Shown in pieces: positions 25,574-33,646 of a stretch of 36,231 bases of DNA; positions within the stretch are counted from its first letter, which is position 1, and each line of letters opens with the position of its first letter. The stretch comes from an uncultured Ruminococcus sp. Its GTDB lineage: Bacteria; Bacillota; Clostridia; Oscillospirales; Acutalibacteraceae. The stretch spans positions 1-36,231 of the forward strand of contig CACZCM010000021.1 in NCBI GenBank assembly GCA_902779615.1. The letters run 5' to 3'. Position numbers and translations under genes: made by a program. The notes under the pieces were generated by a model that was not told the origin of the DNA, searched no databases, and saw only the letters and a program-made list of their open reading frames with translations.

Positions 25574-25675
25574 AATGACATTGGGTGATATCCCACATTC
25601 AGTGTGGTTTCAAATCCCCGGTGAACGTACAAGCTTGCGGCTTGTGTCTGCTTGTTGAAAGCAGAACTTTTAAGC
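25574..25675 (+). repeat. Family II dispersed repeat
   Basis: TTCAGTGTGG...CCGGTGAA can pair in part. ACAAGC-TTGCG-GCTTGT (from 25629) and CTGCTT-GTTG-AAAGCAG follow, then AACTTTTAA. This is the same order as at 13.4 kb, with a variant upper stem. Confidence 0.8.
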
Positions 25676-26142
25676 TGAGATACCATGATTTCCAGTAAAT
25701 GGGAAAACCACCTGTGTGCACCAGAAAAGAATTACAAAACTGTTTTGTGCGAAGCTATTGAATTATTGACGTCAATAGGATATACTAATTTACAGAAATA
25801 AAACATCGGGATCGATTTGAGCTGATCCGGCTGATGTATTTTGGGCGCGCTGACGGTACACTGTTTCATCAGATCAGTTTCGTGATCGGACTGTGTGATA
25901 GGCAGCTTGGTCTTGTTTGTTTTTCATTAGAATTATCTATGGAAAAGCGGCGGCGCATATGCGTCTTTGTTTTTCACATGATATTGGAGTATTCCTCAAT
26001 TTTCAGTATATATCAAAGCGTGGAGGTGTCCTGTAAGGTGCGATTGCTTACAGGACATCACGTTTTATGTAAAGTCAATATGCAGCGATCGTCACTATTG
26101 TTCGAACGAAATAAGGCGCTTTTAGTACGATAGCATTATGTA
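25676..26142. other. Intergenic region without recognised gene
   Basis: There is one perfect 11-bp hairpin, TGTCCTGTAAG (26027-26037) with CTTACAGGACA (26047-26057), followed by TCACGTTTTATG, which could end an unknown short plus-strand transcript. A 99-codon open frame from 25834 has no ribosome site and no protein-like pattern. A vestigial gene cannot be excluded. Confidence 0.4.
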
Positions 26143-26173
26143 AAAACAGGGAGTTCGCAAGAAGCGAACTCCC
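26143..26173 (-). terminator. Terminator of the tRNA-Arg gene
   Basis: On the minus strand, GGGAGTTCGC (plus 26164-26173) pairs with GCGAACTCCC (plus 26149-26158), then TGTTTTTAC. It begins about 12 bp past the tRNA 3' end. Confidence 0.9.
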
Positions 26174-26185
26174 TTATATCGTTAG

Positions 26186-26259
26186 CGCGCCAAAAGGGAT
26201 TCGAACCCCCGACCTTCCCCTTAGGAGGGGGACGCTCTATCCAGCTGAGCTATTGGCGC
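26186..26259 (-). tRNA. tRNA-Arg (anticodon CCT)
   Basis: A complete 74-nt cloverleaf. The acceptor stem is GCGCCAA/TTGGCGC and the D stem GCTC/GAGC. The anticodon stem is TCCCC/GGGGA with loop CTCCTAA, giving anticodon CCT (plus 26223-26225), which reads AGG. The variable loop is AGGTC, and the T loop TTCGAAT sits on a stem with two G-T pairs. The discriminator is G, and CCA is not encoded. It has its own promoter and terminator and is a single gene, not part of a cluster. Confidence 0.97.
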
Positions 26260-26304
26260 ATAGACATATTCTGCGCAGGGTAAAATACCCTGTACAGCTT
26301 TTTC

Positions 26305-26333
26305 ATTATATCACAAAAATTATTCGCTGTCAA
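26305..26333 (-). promoter_or_regulatory. Sigma-A promoter of tRNA-Arg
   Basis: On the minus strand, TTGACA (plus 26328-26333) and TATAAT (plus 26305-26310) are both perfect consensus and 17 bp apart, as expected for a strong stable-RNA promoter. A GTACAGGGTA...TACCCTG pairing lies between it and the tRNA. Confidence 0.93.
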
Positions 26334-26394
26334 GGAAAATGATAAAGTTATCTATGGCTTTTGAACGAGTAAAAAACTATTAATCAAAAGCTGC

Positions 26395-26500
26395 CGAGGG
26401 TGTGGGGTGCGGTCTGCCGGTTGCAGACGTTGCCTCAGACAACAGCACCGACCGAGGCTGCAGGTGAGACTGCAGCCCCACAAAGCAGCTAAAGGCAAGC
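26395..26500 (+). repeat. Family I dispersed repeat
   Basis: The outer stem TGTGGGG (26401-26407) pairs with CCCCACA (26476-26482). Hairpin a is GTCTGC...GCAGAC, hairpin b is GTTG...CAAC, and AGCACCGACCGAGG follows. The outer stem sequence is wholly different from the 1.2-kb copy, yet still complementary. Confidence 0.8.
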
Positions 26501-26812
26501 AAAAAATAAGAAATAGAAAAAGGATAGCAAGCGAAGCAACAAATTGTAACCGGCGTTAACAAAAAAGCAGGCACAAAAATATGCCGAACGTATGGAGAAT
26601 AACAGCTGAGTTCACAATTTGTTTACTCATTCAAAAACCCCGTAAAGGTATCCGCGATTTTTGAATTGGCTTTTGATTGAGTAAAATTATTGTGAACAAA
26701 GCGTTTTATAAGAGATGCTCACGCTGACCATGCCGCAATTCATAAATTATGCAATGACGAAATTCGATATTTTATAATTGTCTACAATCTTTTTCCTTTT
26801 GTTGAATTTGGC
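26501..26812. other. AT-rich intergenic region
   Basis: This is the decayed tail of the family I element followed by AT-rich DNA. I see no gene, terminator or known RNA before the promoter at 26.81 kb. Confidence 0.4.
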
Positions 26813-26841
26813 TTGACTAAAATTTTTTACTGTGCTATGAT
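26813..26841 (+). promoter_or_regulatory. Promoter of the amino-acid ABC operon
   Basis: TTGACT (26813-26818) and TATGAT (26836-26841) are 17 bp apart. The transcript would have a leader of about 110 nt. Confidence 0.75.
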
Positions 26842-26867
26842 AATATGGTCAGTTTGTATAATTTTGT

Positions 26868-26931
26868 AATGGGTGTTTAGCGCTGCCGATTCTGCCGCAG
26901 CCGCTTTGCATTTTGTATTTCTGCACCCATT
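26868..26931 (+). promoter_or_regulatory. Leader hairpin before the amino-acid ABC operon
   Basis: AATGGGTG (26868-26875) pairs perfectly with CACCCATT (26924-26931), enclosing an inner GCTGC...GCAGC pairing. The stem ends 9 nt before the AAGGAGG ribosome site. It could influence translation or mRNA stability. I do not recognise it as a known riboswitch. Confidence 0.5.
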
Positions 26932-26956
26932 GGTGTTCTAAGGAGGAACAATTAAA

Positions 26957-27787
26957 ATGAAAAAGTTTAAGAAGATCGCTGCACTCGTTTGCGCTGCCGC
27001 TATGGTTTGTGCTTTTGCTGCCTGCGGCGAGAAGGAAAACGCTTCCAATACTCCCGCTTCAAACGGCGCAGCTACTCCCGCTGCTACTTCCGATACAGCT
27101 GCAGCCGATATTAATTATACGGTTGACGGCAAGCTCACTATGGGCACAAACGCCGAGTTTGAGCCGTATGAGTTCCATGAAGGCGGCGAGATCGTCGGTA
27201 TCGACGCAGAGGTTGCTGCGCTTATCGCAGAGAAGCTTGGCGTGGAGCTTGAGATCAAAGATATGGAGTTCGATTCGATCATCGGCGCAGTTCAGACCGG
27301 TTCTGTTGACATCGGTATGGCAGGCATGAGCGTAACCGAGGACAGACTCAAGACGGTTGACTTCACAGACACATACACAACAGCCGCTCAGGTTATTATT
27401 GTTAAGGAAGACAGCACGGTTGCTTCGATAGATGACCTCAAAGACAAGACTGTCGGCGTTCAGGAGAGCACAACGGGCGACATGAGCGTTAGCGAGGATC
27501 TCGGCGAGGATCACGTAAAGAGATACAACAAAGGCTCCGACGCCGTGTCTGCTCTAAAATCGGGCGCAGTTGACGCGGTAGTTATCGACGGTGAACCTGC
27601 AAAGGCTTTTGTTGCTCAGAATGAGGGACTCAAGATCCTCGAAACGACATATGCCGAAGAGGAGTATGCTATTGCAGTCAACAAAGACAACGCAGCTTTG
27701 ACAGAGGCTATCAACGGAATTCTCAAGGAGCTGACAGAAGACGGTTCGATCGAGAAAATCACCGCAAAGTATATCCCTGCCGAATAA
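26957..27787 (+). CDS. Amino-acid ABC transporter substrate-binding lipoprotein
   Basis: This is an extracellular family-3 solute-binding protein for polar or charged amino acids. The 276-residue product has a lipoprotein signal with Cys23 (VCAFAACGEK) and an Ala/Thr/Ser-rich linker (to about residue 50). The bilobed binding domain includes KLTMGTNAEFEPYEFHEGGE, IVGIDAEVAALIAEKLGVEL and GMSVTEDRLKTVDFTDTY. The conserved lobe-2 motif VGVQESTTGDM is present. AAGGAGG lies 11 nt before the ATG. It is followed by a matching permease and ATPase. The exact amino acid (Gln, Arg, His or Cys-type) cannot be decided. Confidence 0.95.
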   Translation: MKKFKKIAALVCAAAMVCAFAACGEKENASNTPASNGAATPAATSDTAAADINYTVDGKLTMGTNAEFEPYEFHEGGEIVGIDAEVAALIAEKLGVELEIKDMEFDSIIGAVQTGSVDIGMAGMSVTEDRLKTVDFTDTYTTAAQVIIVKEDSTVASIDDLKDKTVGVQESTTGDMSVSEDLGEDHVKRYNKGSDAVSALKSGAVDAVVIDGEPAKAFVAQNEGLKILETTYAEEEYAIAVNKDNAALTEAINGILKELTEDGSIEKITAKYIPAE

Positions 27788-27865
27788 GAACGATCGGGCG
27801 GCGTGCCGGCGCTGAAAAGCAGACACGCCGCTGTTTGGTTGGTAGTTTTAAATGGGGGCATTTCA

Positions 27866-28591
27866 ATGACATTATTTTTTGCCGCAGAGGACTCGGGCTT
27901 TTTTGAAGATCTCCGTGAACGGTTCATTAACAATTTCATCACGGGAGATCGCTGGAAATATCTGGCAAACGGCCTCGGAGTGACGATGAAGATCACCTTG
28001 GGCGCCGTCATAATCGGCGTGATCCTTGGCTTTCTGGTGGCGGCTGTGAGGGCAACTCACGATAAGACGGGGAAGCTGAGGTTTCTGAATGCGGTCGCAA
28101 AGATCTATCTGACCGTCATAAGGGGTACTCCTGTTGTTGTTCAGCTGCTTATTACATATTTTGTTATACTTGCGCCGATGGGCGTTGATGAGATAATCGT
28201 TGCGATATTTGCCTTCGGCATAAATTCGGGCGCTTATGTCGCCGAGATCGTCAGGGCGGGCATTATGTCGGTCGACAACGGTCAGTTTGAGGCGGGGCGT
28301 TCGCTTGGGTTCAACTACGCGCAAACGATGTGGTATGTTATACTGCCTCAGGCATTCAAGAATATCCTGCCTGCGCTGTGCAACGAATTTATTGTACTTC
28401 TGAAAGAAACCTCTGTATCGGGTTACATAGCCCTGCAGGATCTGACGAAGGGCGGATATATTATTGTAGGAAGAACGTTCGATGCGTTCATGCCGCTGAT
28501 ATCCGTAGCGATAATATATCTTGTTATCGTAATGATACTTACAAAGCTTGTTGCGCTGCTTGAAAGGAGGCTGAGGAACAGTGAGCACTGA
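27866..28591 (+). CDS. Amino-acid ABC transporter permease
   Basis: This is a HisM/GlnP-type membrane subunit. The 241-residue product has an amphipathic N-terminus and about five membrane segments. The family's [12 protein letters not shown] motif is present, as is the ATPase-docking EAA loop, [20 protein letters not shown] then [11 protein letters not shown] chose ATG 27866, 7 nt after a GGGGG stretch; upstream in-frame extension to 27803 lacks a ribosome site. It starts 78 nt after the binding-protein gene and overlaps the ATPase gene by 11 nt. Only one permease gene is present, so it likely acts as a homodimer. Confidence 0.94.
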   Translation: MTLFFAAEDSGFFEDLRERFINNFITGDRWKYLANGLGVTMKITLGAVIIGVILGFLVAAVRATHDKTGKLRFLNAVAKIYLTVIRGTPVVVQLLITYFVILAPMGVDEIIVAIFAFGINSGAYVAEIVRAGIMSVDNGQFEAGRSLGFNYAQTMWYVILPQAFKNILPALCNEFIVLLKETSVSGYIALQDLTKGGYIIVGRTFDAFMPLISVAIIYLVIVMILTKLVALLERRLRNSEH

Positions 28592-29438
28592 TTTGAAAAA
28601 AGAGAGATCCTCAGCAAAGCCGACCAAAGACGAGAACGTTCGGCAGCAGAAATCGCCCGAAATGAAGCCCGCAGAGCACATTAGTATTGAAGGCAGCGAG
28701 ATGACCGAAAGTCTGATCATGGTTCGTAACCTTGAGAAACACTATGGCGAACTTCATGCGCTCGACGGAGTGAGCATCGACATCGAAAAAGGCGAAGTCG
28801 CCGTTGTCATCGGGCCGTCCGGATCAGGTAAATCAACGTTTCTGAGGTCATTGAATCTACTCGAGATGCCAACGTCGGGAGAAATAATATTTGAAGGCGT
28901 AAATATGTTGGACAAGGGAGTAAACATCAATACCCACCGTCAAAAGATGGGAATGGTGTTTCAGCACTTCAACCTGTTTCCGCACATGACGATCATGAAG
29001 AATGTTACGATCGCTCCGATAAAGCTGCTCGGGAAGACGAAGGAAGAGGCGGAGGCGAAAGCGCACGAGCTGCTGAAGAGAGTCGGACTTGACGACAGGG
29101 CAGACGCATATCCGTCGCAGCTTTCTGGCGGACAAAAGCAGCGAATAGCGATAGTCAGAGCACTGTGTATGGAGCCTGATGTAATGCTTTTTGATGAGCC
29201 GACCTCGGCGCTTGACCCCGAGATGGTGGGCGAGGTGCTGGAGGTTATGAAGGCGCTTGCGAAGGATGGCATGACGATGGTAGTCGTGACTCACGAGATG
29301 GGTTTCGCAAGAGAAGTTGCCGACAGGGTAGTGTTCATGGCAGACGGAAAAATACTGGAAACCGGAACTCCCGGCGAGATTTTTACAGCGCCGAAAACAG
29401 AGAAAGCGAAGCAGTTTTTGGCAAGTGTGCTGAAATGA
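28581..29438 (+). CDS. Amino-acid ABC transporter ATP-binding protein
   Basis: This is a GlnQ/HisP-type ATPase that powers uptake with the preceding permease. It contains Walker [10 protein letters not shown], the signature LSGGQKQR, Walker [15 protein letters not shown] and a switch His in [14 protein letters not shown]. From GTG 28581 the product has 285 residues, including about 40 hydrophilic residues ahead of the usual [10 protein letters not shown] start. AAAGGAGG and GAGGA just upstream support GTG; ATG 28701 would give a normal-length protein of 245 residues but has only a weak site. The start codon is therefore uncertain; the function is not. Confidence 0.94.
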   Translation: MSTDLKKERSSAKPTKDENVRQQKSPEMKPAEHISIEGSEMTESLIMVRNLEKHYGELHALDGVSIDIEKGEVAVVIGPSGSGKSTFLRSLNLLEMPTSGEIIFEGVNMLDKGVNINTHRQKMGMVFQHFNLFPHMTIMKNVTIAPIKLLGKTKEEAEAKAHELLKRVGLDDRADAYPSQLSGGQKQRIAIVRALCMEPDVMLFDEPTSALDPEMVGEVLEVMKALAKDGMTMVVVTHEMGFAREVADRVVFMADGKILETGTPGEIFTAPKTEKAKQFLASVLK

Positions 29439-29464
29439 TTCCCTAAATACTACATTGGATACAG

Positions 29465-29498
29465 GCAGGCGATGATATCAGTCGCCTGCTTTTTGTTT
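29465..29498 (+). terminator. Terminator of the amino-acid ABC operon
   Basis: GCAGGCGA (29465-29472) pairs with TCGCCTGC (29482-29489), then a T-run with one G interruption. It lies 27 bp past the ATPase stop. Confidence 0.92.
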
Positions 29499-29611
29499 TT
29501 CTGTCGCCGGGGCGGGCGAGGGGCTTTTGCCGTGCCGCAAACGTATCAAAAAACGCACAAAAGGGACGGCAAGACGCCAATCTCACTTAATTGCGGACTG
29601 TGAAATTCACA

Positions 29612-30730
29612 TTAATCAGCCGTGCTTTTCAGTACCGCCGCAACCACTTTCCCTAGATAGCTGCCCGTTCGTACTGCCTCCTCGTGAGTGTTTGCGTCTG
29701 TTCCGATTTCGATCAGCAGCGAGCCGGGCGCCAGATTCATATTGTACATAAAATTGCCGAAATACAGCGGTCTTGTCATTCCCGGATATAGCTCCTCGGC
29801 CTTGCTTTGAAGCTTTACCGCAAGGCTCATGTTTTGTTCCCAGCAGTCAAAATCATAATATCCGTAGTTGTCGTTGCCGCACATTATCATGATCTGAGCA
29901 GCCTTTTCGCCGCCGAAGACAAAGGTCGGCTTGATTTTTTCGTTTTCGTCCGTTGTTATGCTGTCACGATGAATGTCAAGGATTATCTTTATGCTCGGGT
30001 ATCTTTCAAGGTAGTTGTTTATTGTTTCCGCGCTGCTGTCGTATGCGCCGAGATACGACGGGTCGTCGTGGTGCTTCAGACTGTGTGCCGCCGTGACGCC
30101 CTCCGCCTTCAGACTCTCTGTTATCGCTTCGCCAACGCTGACAACGTTTTCTCGGTCATCGTCGCTTCTGGGATAAAAGCTTTCGTAATAATAACCCAAG
30201 TCGCTGTCCATGTATGATTCCGTGGCGTGAGTGTGGACTATCAGGACCTGCGGCTCGGCTGTTTCTTCATATTGAAACGGCAGGTCGGCGGTTAAGTATC
30301 CCCTTAGATCGGGAGTCAGATCGGTTGCGTTTTTTACATAAAAATTACCGCAGCTCATGTTTGATTCACGATACAAACTCTCCGTAACGAGGTAGGTGGT
30401 TTCAAAGGTATGATCCGTGTCGGTGTCGGTATCGGTGTCGGTATTGCTTAAATCGGAGCCGGGTGTGTCCGAATCGGAGCTTTTGTCAGAGCTGCTTTTG
30501 TCAGAGCTGCTTTTGTCTGAGTCGTCTTTCGGCTTTGAGTCGGCGGCGCTTCTGTTGAAGCTCGACTGAGTCTGCTTATCGCTCATCGCAAGCCCTGCCG
30601 CAGTTTTTCGGCTGTGCTCCTTTCCGATGAAGCTGTCCACACGCCCTCCAATGCTTATCGTTCCGAAAACCGATATCAGAACAGCTGCAGTCCCGACGGC
30701 TGCGCGGCGTATTTTTTCACTTATTTTCAT
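29612..30730 (-). CDS. spoIIP: Stage II sporulation protein P (SpoIIP)
   Basis: SpoIIP is a peptidoglycan amidase/endopeptidase that works with SpoIID and SpoIIM to dissolve the septal wall during engulfment of the forespore. The 372-residue product has one N-terminal membrane segment (about 10-29). A low-complexity linker is made of Ser/Asp/Lys and alternating Thr-Asp repeats (about 70-110). The zinc amidase domain shows VLIVHTHATESYM, ILDIHRDSI and LLIEIGTDANTHEEAV, the typical SpoIIP motifs. The start at 30730 follows AGGAGTGGGAA. An in-frame extension to 30829 is read from a family I repeat and is rejected. It supports an endospore-forming lineage. Confidence 0.94.
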   Translation of the reverse strand: MKISEKIRRAAVGTAAVLISVFGTISIGGRVDSFIGKEHSRKTAAGLAMSDKQTQSSFNRSAADSKPKDDSDKSSSDKSSSDKSSDSDTPGSDLSNTDTDTDTDTDHTFETTYLVTESLYRESNMSCGNFYVKNATDLTPDLRGYLTADLPFQYEETAEPQVLIVHTHATESYMDSDLGYYYESFYPRSDDDRENVVSVGEAITESLKAEGVTAAHSLKHHDDPSYLGAYDSSAETINNYLERYPSIKIILDIHRDSITTDENEKIKPTFVFGGEKAAQIMIMCGNDNYGYYDFDCWEQNMSLAVKLQSKAEELYPGMTRPLYFGNFMYNMNLAPGSLLIEIGTDANTHEEAVRTGSYLGKVVAAVLKSTAD

Positions 30731-30783
30731 TATTGTTCCCACTCCTAACATTTGCTGCTGTACTTGGATAGATCGTTCGGCGA

Positions 30784-30938
30784 CCAAGGGTGCGGGTCTC
30801 CGGGGGAGACCTCTGCAAAGCAGAAGCACCGACCGACGCGGCAGCGAAGACCGCTGTCCTTGGATCCTGCAAGCCTTTTGAAAAAGGCTTGAGCGAAAAC
30901 TTTTTTATTCTTTCAAAGAAAGTTAATTTCCGTGGGAT
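30784..30938 (+). repeat. Family I dispersed repeat with tail
   Basis: The outer stem is CCAAGG (30784-30789) with CCTTGG (30858-30863). Hairpin a is GGTCTCC-GGG-GGAGACC (30795-30811) and hairpin b is TCTGC-AAA-GCAGA (30812-30824). GCACCGACCGA follows from 30826. Then come an AAGCCTTTT...AAAAGGCTT stem and a tail ending AAAGTTAATTTCCGTGG, like those at 0.1 and 6.3 kb. It lies between the divergent spoIIP and dnaD-like genes. Confidence 0.85.
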
Positions 30939-30996
30939 ATTCCCTCTGTGGTTATTGTATGCAGAAAAAAATAGAAATATTACCCTACAAAGCTGT

Positions 30997-31024
30997 TTTA
31001 CTTTTTGAGAAAGTGTGTTATAAT
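30997..31024 (+). promoter_or_regulatory. Probable promoter of the dnaD-dnaC pair
   Basis: TATAAT (31019-31024) is perfect; TTTACT (30997-31002) is a modest -35 at 16 bp. Transcription would start near 31031, about 75 nt before the DnaD-like start. Confidence 0.6.
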
Positions 31025-31106
31025 AGAGTTGCAGACGGTGCGCCGTCGGCTGCCGAAGTAATGCAGCCAAAATGCTTTACAACGTTATTTGATTTGGGAG
31101 TTGTTT

Positions 31107-32192
31107 ATGAATTACAATATAAATTTAGGCTGTTGGGGCAGTATATTTGCTGTCCCGACAAAAGTCGTAGACAAATATTTGAAGATCGCAGGCTCGGCGC
31201 AGCTGAAGGTACTGCTGTATGTTCTTCGGCACAACGAGGAGAACATCAGCGATGAAGCCATCGCCTCTGCGCTGAACATGGATATTTTTGATGTGCGCGA
31301 CAGCATTGAATTCTGGACGTCGTTTGACGTTATCGGCGTCAGCAGCGGCGAGATCACACCTCCCGCAAAAGCGCCGCAGCCGGAGCAGCCGGAGCAGTCC
31401 GAGGCTCAGAGCTCATATACAGGGCAGATCCCGCCGCCGTCCGCCGTTCTCTCGAGCAGCGAGCCGAAGCCGCAGTCTGCGGAGAAGCCCGGAAACACAG
31501 CTGAGCGCGACAAGCCTAGCGACATTGCCGCAGCTCGTCCGCTGCGCCCCGATCCGATCTATGTTGCGAAGCGGATCAGCGAAGATAAGGAGATCGAAGC
31601 GCTGCTCAATGAGGCGCAGTATATTTTCGGAAGACCGGTATCGCCGAACGAGAATGCCGGGATAATAATGCTCCACGACAACGAGGGCTTGCCGTGCGAG
31701 GTGATACTAATGCTGCTGACCTACGGAGCGTCAAACCAGAAGGGAATGAGGCAGATCGAAAGTATGGGAGCGCAGTGGGCAAAGGACGGGATCCTGACGC
31801 TGGAACAGGCTGACGAGCGCATCAGAGAGATGGAGGAAAGCAAGGAAGCTTACCATAAAATTCAGTCCGTGCTGGGGCTGAAGTTCCGCAAGGCGAGCAA
31901 GACCGAAGAAACTATGTACAGCTGCTGGCTGAACGAGTGGCATTTTAACGAAGATATCATAAGGGAAGCGTACGATATTTGTATCGACAACAAGGGTGAA
32001 TACATACCAAAATATGTCAATACAATACTGAAAAACTGGCACGACAGCGGCGTTGCAACTGTGGAGCAAGCTCGCCGCAGCCGCCGAAAGCCCGCAGTTC
32101 AGGGCGGGGCTGCGTCATATGACGATCAGCGCAGCGACAATTCCTCATTTGATATTGACGAGCTGAGCAAGCTTAGCGCATTCAATGACTAA
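31107..32192 (+). CDS. DnaD-domain replication initiation protein
   Basis: This is probably a primosomal protein that helps load the replicative helicase. The 361-residue product has an N-terminal winged-helix-like region (about 1-85) and a Pro/Glu/Ser-rich linker (about 90-150). Two DnaD C-terminal-type segments follow, the first around EIEALLNEAQYIFGRPVSP and the second ending EYIPKYVNTILKNWHDSGV, the family's typical Tyr...Ile-Leu-x-x-Trp pattern. TGGGAG lies 6 nt before ATG 31107; an upstream ATG at 31089 has no such site. The helicase-loader gene follows 41 nt downstream, supporting a joint role. Confidence 0.9.
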   Translation: MNYNINLGCWGSIFAVPTKVVDKYLKIAGSAQLKVLLYVLRHNEENISDEAIASALNMDIFDVRDSIEFWTSFDVIGVSSGEITPPAKAPQPEQPEQSEAQSSYTGQIPPPSAVLSSSEPKPQSAEKPGNTAERDKPSDIAAARPLRPDPIYVAKRISEDKEIEALLNEAQYIFGRPVSPNENAGIIMLHDNEGLPCEVILMLLTYGASNQKGMRQIESMGAQWAKDGILTLEQADERIREMEESKEAYHKIQSVLGLKFRKASKTEETMYSCWLNEWHFNEDIIREAYDICIDNKGEYIPKYVNTILKNWHDSGVATVEQARRSRRKPAVQGGAASYDDQRSDNSSFDIDELSKLSAFND

Positions 32193-32233
32193 CGGAAAAT
32201 CGCGACCTACAACAACAAAAAGGAGATGCCGCC

Positions 32234-33226
32234 ATGGGCTACTCACGTGAAATATATCGAAAAGCAGAGGACGAGCTTAACCGCCGCCGTCAGAAAGCTT
32301 TTACAGACGCAGAAAAACGCAGAGAACGGATCTACGCCGAGCTGCCCGAGGTGCGTGAGCTGGAAACAAAGCTGACCCGAACGGGAGTTGCTGCCGCCAG
32401 AGCCGTCTTTGCAGGAGGCGATACAAAGACGGAGCTTGAAAAGCTTCGCAGCGAAAACCTCAGGATACAAGCCGAGATCAGGAGAATACTGGGAACAAAG
32501 TCGTATATTCCCGCAGATCTCGAGGAGGTGTATTCGTGCAGGCTGTGCAAGGATAGGGGATATATCGACGGGAAAATGTGCAGCTGTATGAGATCGCTGC
32601 TTCGCAGTACCGCTTATGACGAATTCAACAAAAAAGCGCCGTTTTCGCTAGAAAGGTGCACGTTCGATAATTTCAGCCTTGAATGGTATCAGAATACTCC
32701 AAACCAAAACGGCAATGTTCCCCGAAGGAGAATGGAACGGATTCTCCAATATTGCCGCAGCTACGCCGAGAATTTTTCTCCGAACAGCGAGTCCCTTTTG
32801 ATGGAGGGCGCAACGGGGCTTGGAAAGACCCACCTTTCTCTTGCAATCGCAGGGAGAGTTATAGACAGAGGTTTCGGAGTGATTTACGGTTCTGCGCCCG
32901 ATCTGCTGATGATGCTTAAAGCCGAAAATTCGTATTACAATACCGACCATACAGTATTGGAAAATCTCGAACAGTGCGACCTGCTCATTATCGACGACCT
33001 CGGGACCGAATTCCCGAATTCCTTCACAAAATCCGCCGCATATAACCTGCTGAACGCCCGCCTTGCCCGTGAAAAGGCGACTATCGTCAACACGAATTTA
33101 AGCATAAGCGAGATGAAGCGCAATTATTCCGACCGACTTGTGTCGAGATTGGTCGGTGACAACGAATATCTTACGTTTATCGGCGAAGACGTGCGTATTG
33201 CGAGAAAACGAAAGAACAGAGATTGA
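32234..33226 (+). CDS. DnaC/DnaI-type helicase loader ATPase
   Basis: This is an AAA+ ATPase that loads the DnaB/DnaC replicative helicase. The 330-residue product has a charged helical N-terminus and a Cys cluster (Cys102, 105, 116 and 118: CRLCKDRGYIDGKMCSC), probably zinc-binding. Walker A is GATGLGKTH (about 192-200) and Walker B is LLIIDDLGTEF. A sensor region is seen in IVNTNLSISEM and the arginine-finger-like SDRLVSRLVGD. AAGGAG precedes the ATG by about 9 nt. With the DnaD-domain gene it forms a two-gene primosome unit ending at a strong terminator. Confidence 0.93.
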   Translation: MGYSREIYRKAEDELNRRRQKAFTDAEKRRERIYAELPEVRELETKLTRTGVAAARAVFAGGDTKTELEKLRSENLRIQAEIRRILGTKSYIPADLEEVYSCRLCKDRGYIDGKMCSCMRSLLRSTAYDEFNKKAPFSLERCTFDNFSLEWYQNTPNQNGNVPRRRMERILQYCRSYAENFSPNSESLLMEGATGLGKTHLSLAIAGRVIDRGFGVIYGSAPDLLMMLKAENSYYNTDHTVLENLEQCDLLIIDDLGTEFPNSFTKSAAYNLLNARLAREKATIVNTNLSISEMKRNYSDRLVSRLVGDNEYLTFIGEDVRIARKRKNRD

Positions 33227-33235
33227 ACACAGCTT

Positions 33236-33272
33236 AAAAGACAGCGATCCGAAAATGACCGCTGTCTTTTTT
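33236..33272 (+). terminator. Terminator after the helicase-loader gene
   Basis: AAAAGACAGCG (33236-33246) pairs with CGCTGTCTTTT (33260-33270), followed by TT. The A-run on the other side means it could also work on the minus strand. It is 10 bp past the stop. Confidence 0.92.
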
Positions 33273-33481
33273 GATTTTGTGCGGGCACGGCGAAAATTAT
33301 TCCGAAAAAACCGGCGCTCATTCCGGCGGCAATATATCCCGCAGCGGTCATTGAAAGAGTGTTGAATCGAAAATTTGCAACTTTAATTATCAGAAATTGC
33401 AATAATCGGAGAAAATCCGCAGTATTTTTGAGAAATCTACGCCAAATTTGAATTTTTCTTGAAAAAAATTGAAAAATACTA
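33273..33481. other. Intergenic region, nothing recognised
   Basis: AT-rich DNA lies between the terminator and the gdhA promoter. A minus-strand open frame here encodes a hydrophobic stretch (MTAAGYIAAGMSAGFFGIIF) but reads through the terminator and lacks a ribosome site. Confidence 0.4.
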
Positions 33482-33510
33482 TTGCATTTTTTCTCCAATG
33501 GTGCTATACT
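33482..33510 (+). promoter_or_regulatory. Sigma-A promoter of gdhA
   Basis: TTGCAT (33482-33487) and TATACT (33505-33510) are 17 bp apart. The predicted start near 33517 leaves a leader of about 130 nt containing GGATCT-type short repeats but no recognised riboswitch. Confidence 0.8.
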
Positions 33511-33646
33511 CATAAAGTAATCTTTATTGGATCAAGGCTTCTACGGATCTCTGCTTCCGGATCTGCTCCGATAAACCGCAGAAAGCGCAAGGGCGAGCGG
33601 AAAGCCGAGAGCTGTATTGCTAATTTTTGTATGGAGGACGATTACA

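Noticed and set aside
3198-25675. CRISPR array made of the dispersed repeats
   Set aside because: Copies are kilobases apart, variable and in both orientations; no regular short spacers or cas genes are present.
25834-26133. 99-codon plus-strand frame near tRNA-Arg
   Set aside because: It has no ribosome site and spans a strong hairpin, and its residues show no domain-like pattern.
26186-26259. tRNA-Arg as an integration site of a mobile element
   Set aside because: No integrase, no duplicated tRNA end and no phage or plasmid genes are near it.
33124-33513. Minus-strand frame with a hydrophobic segment
   Set aside because: It runs through the helicase-loader terminator and into that gene's end, without a ribosome site.
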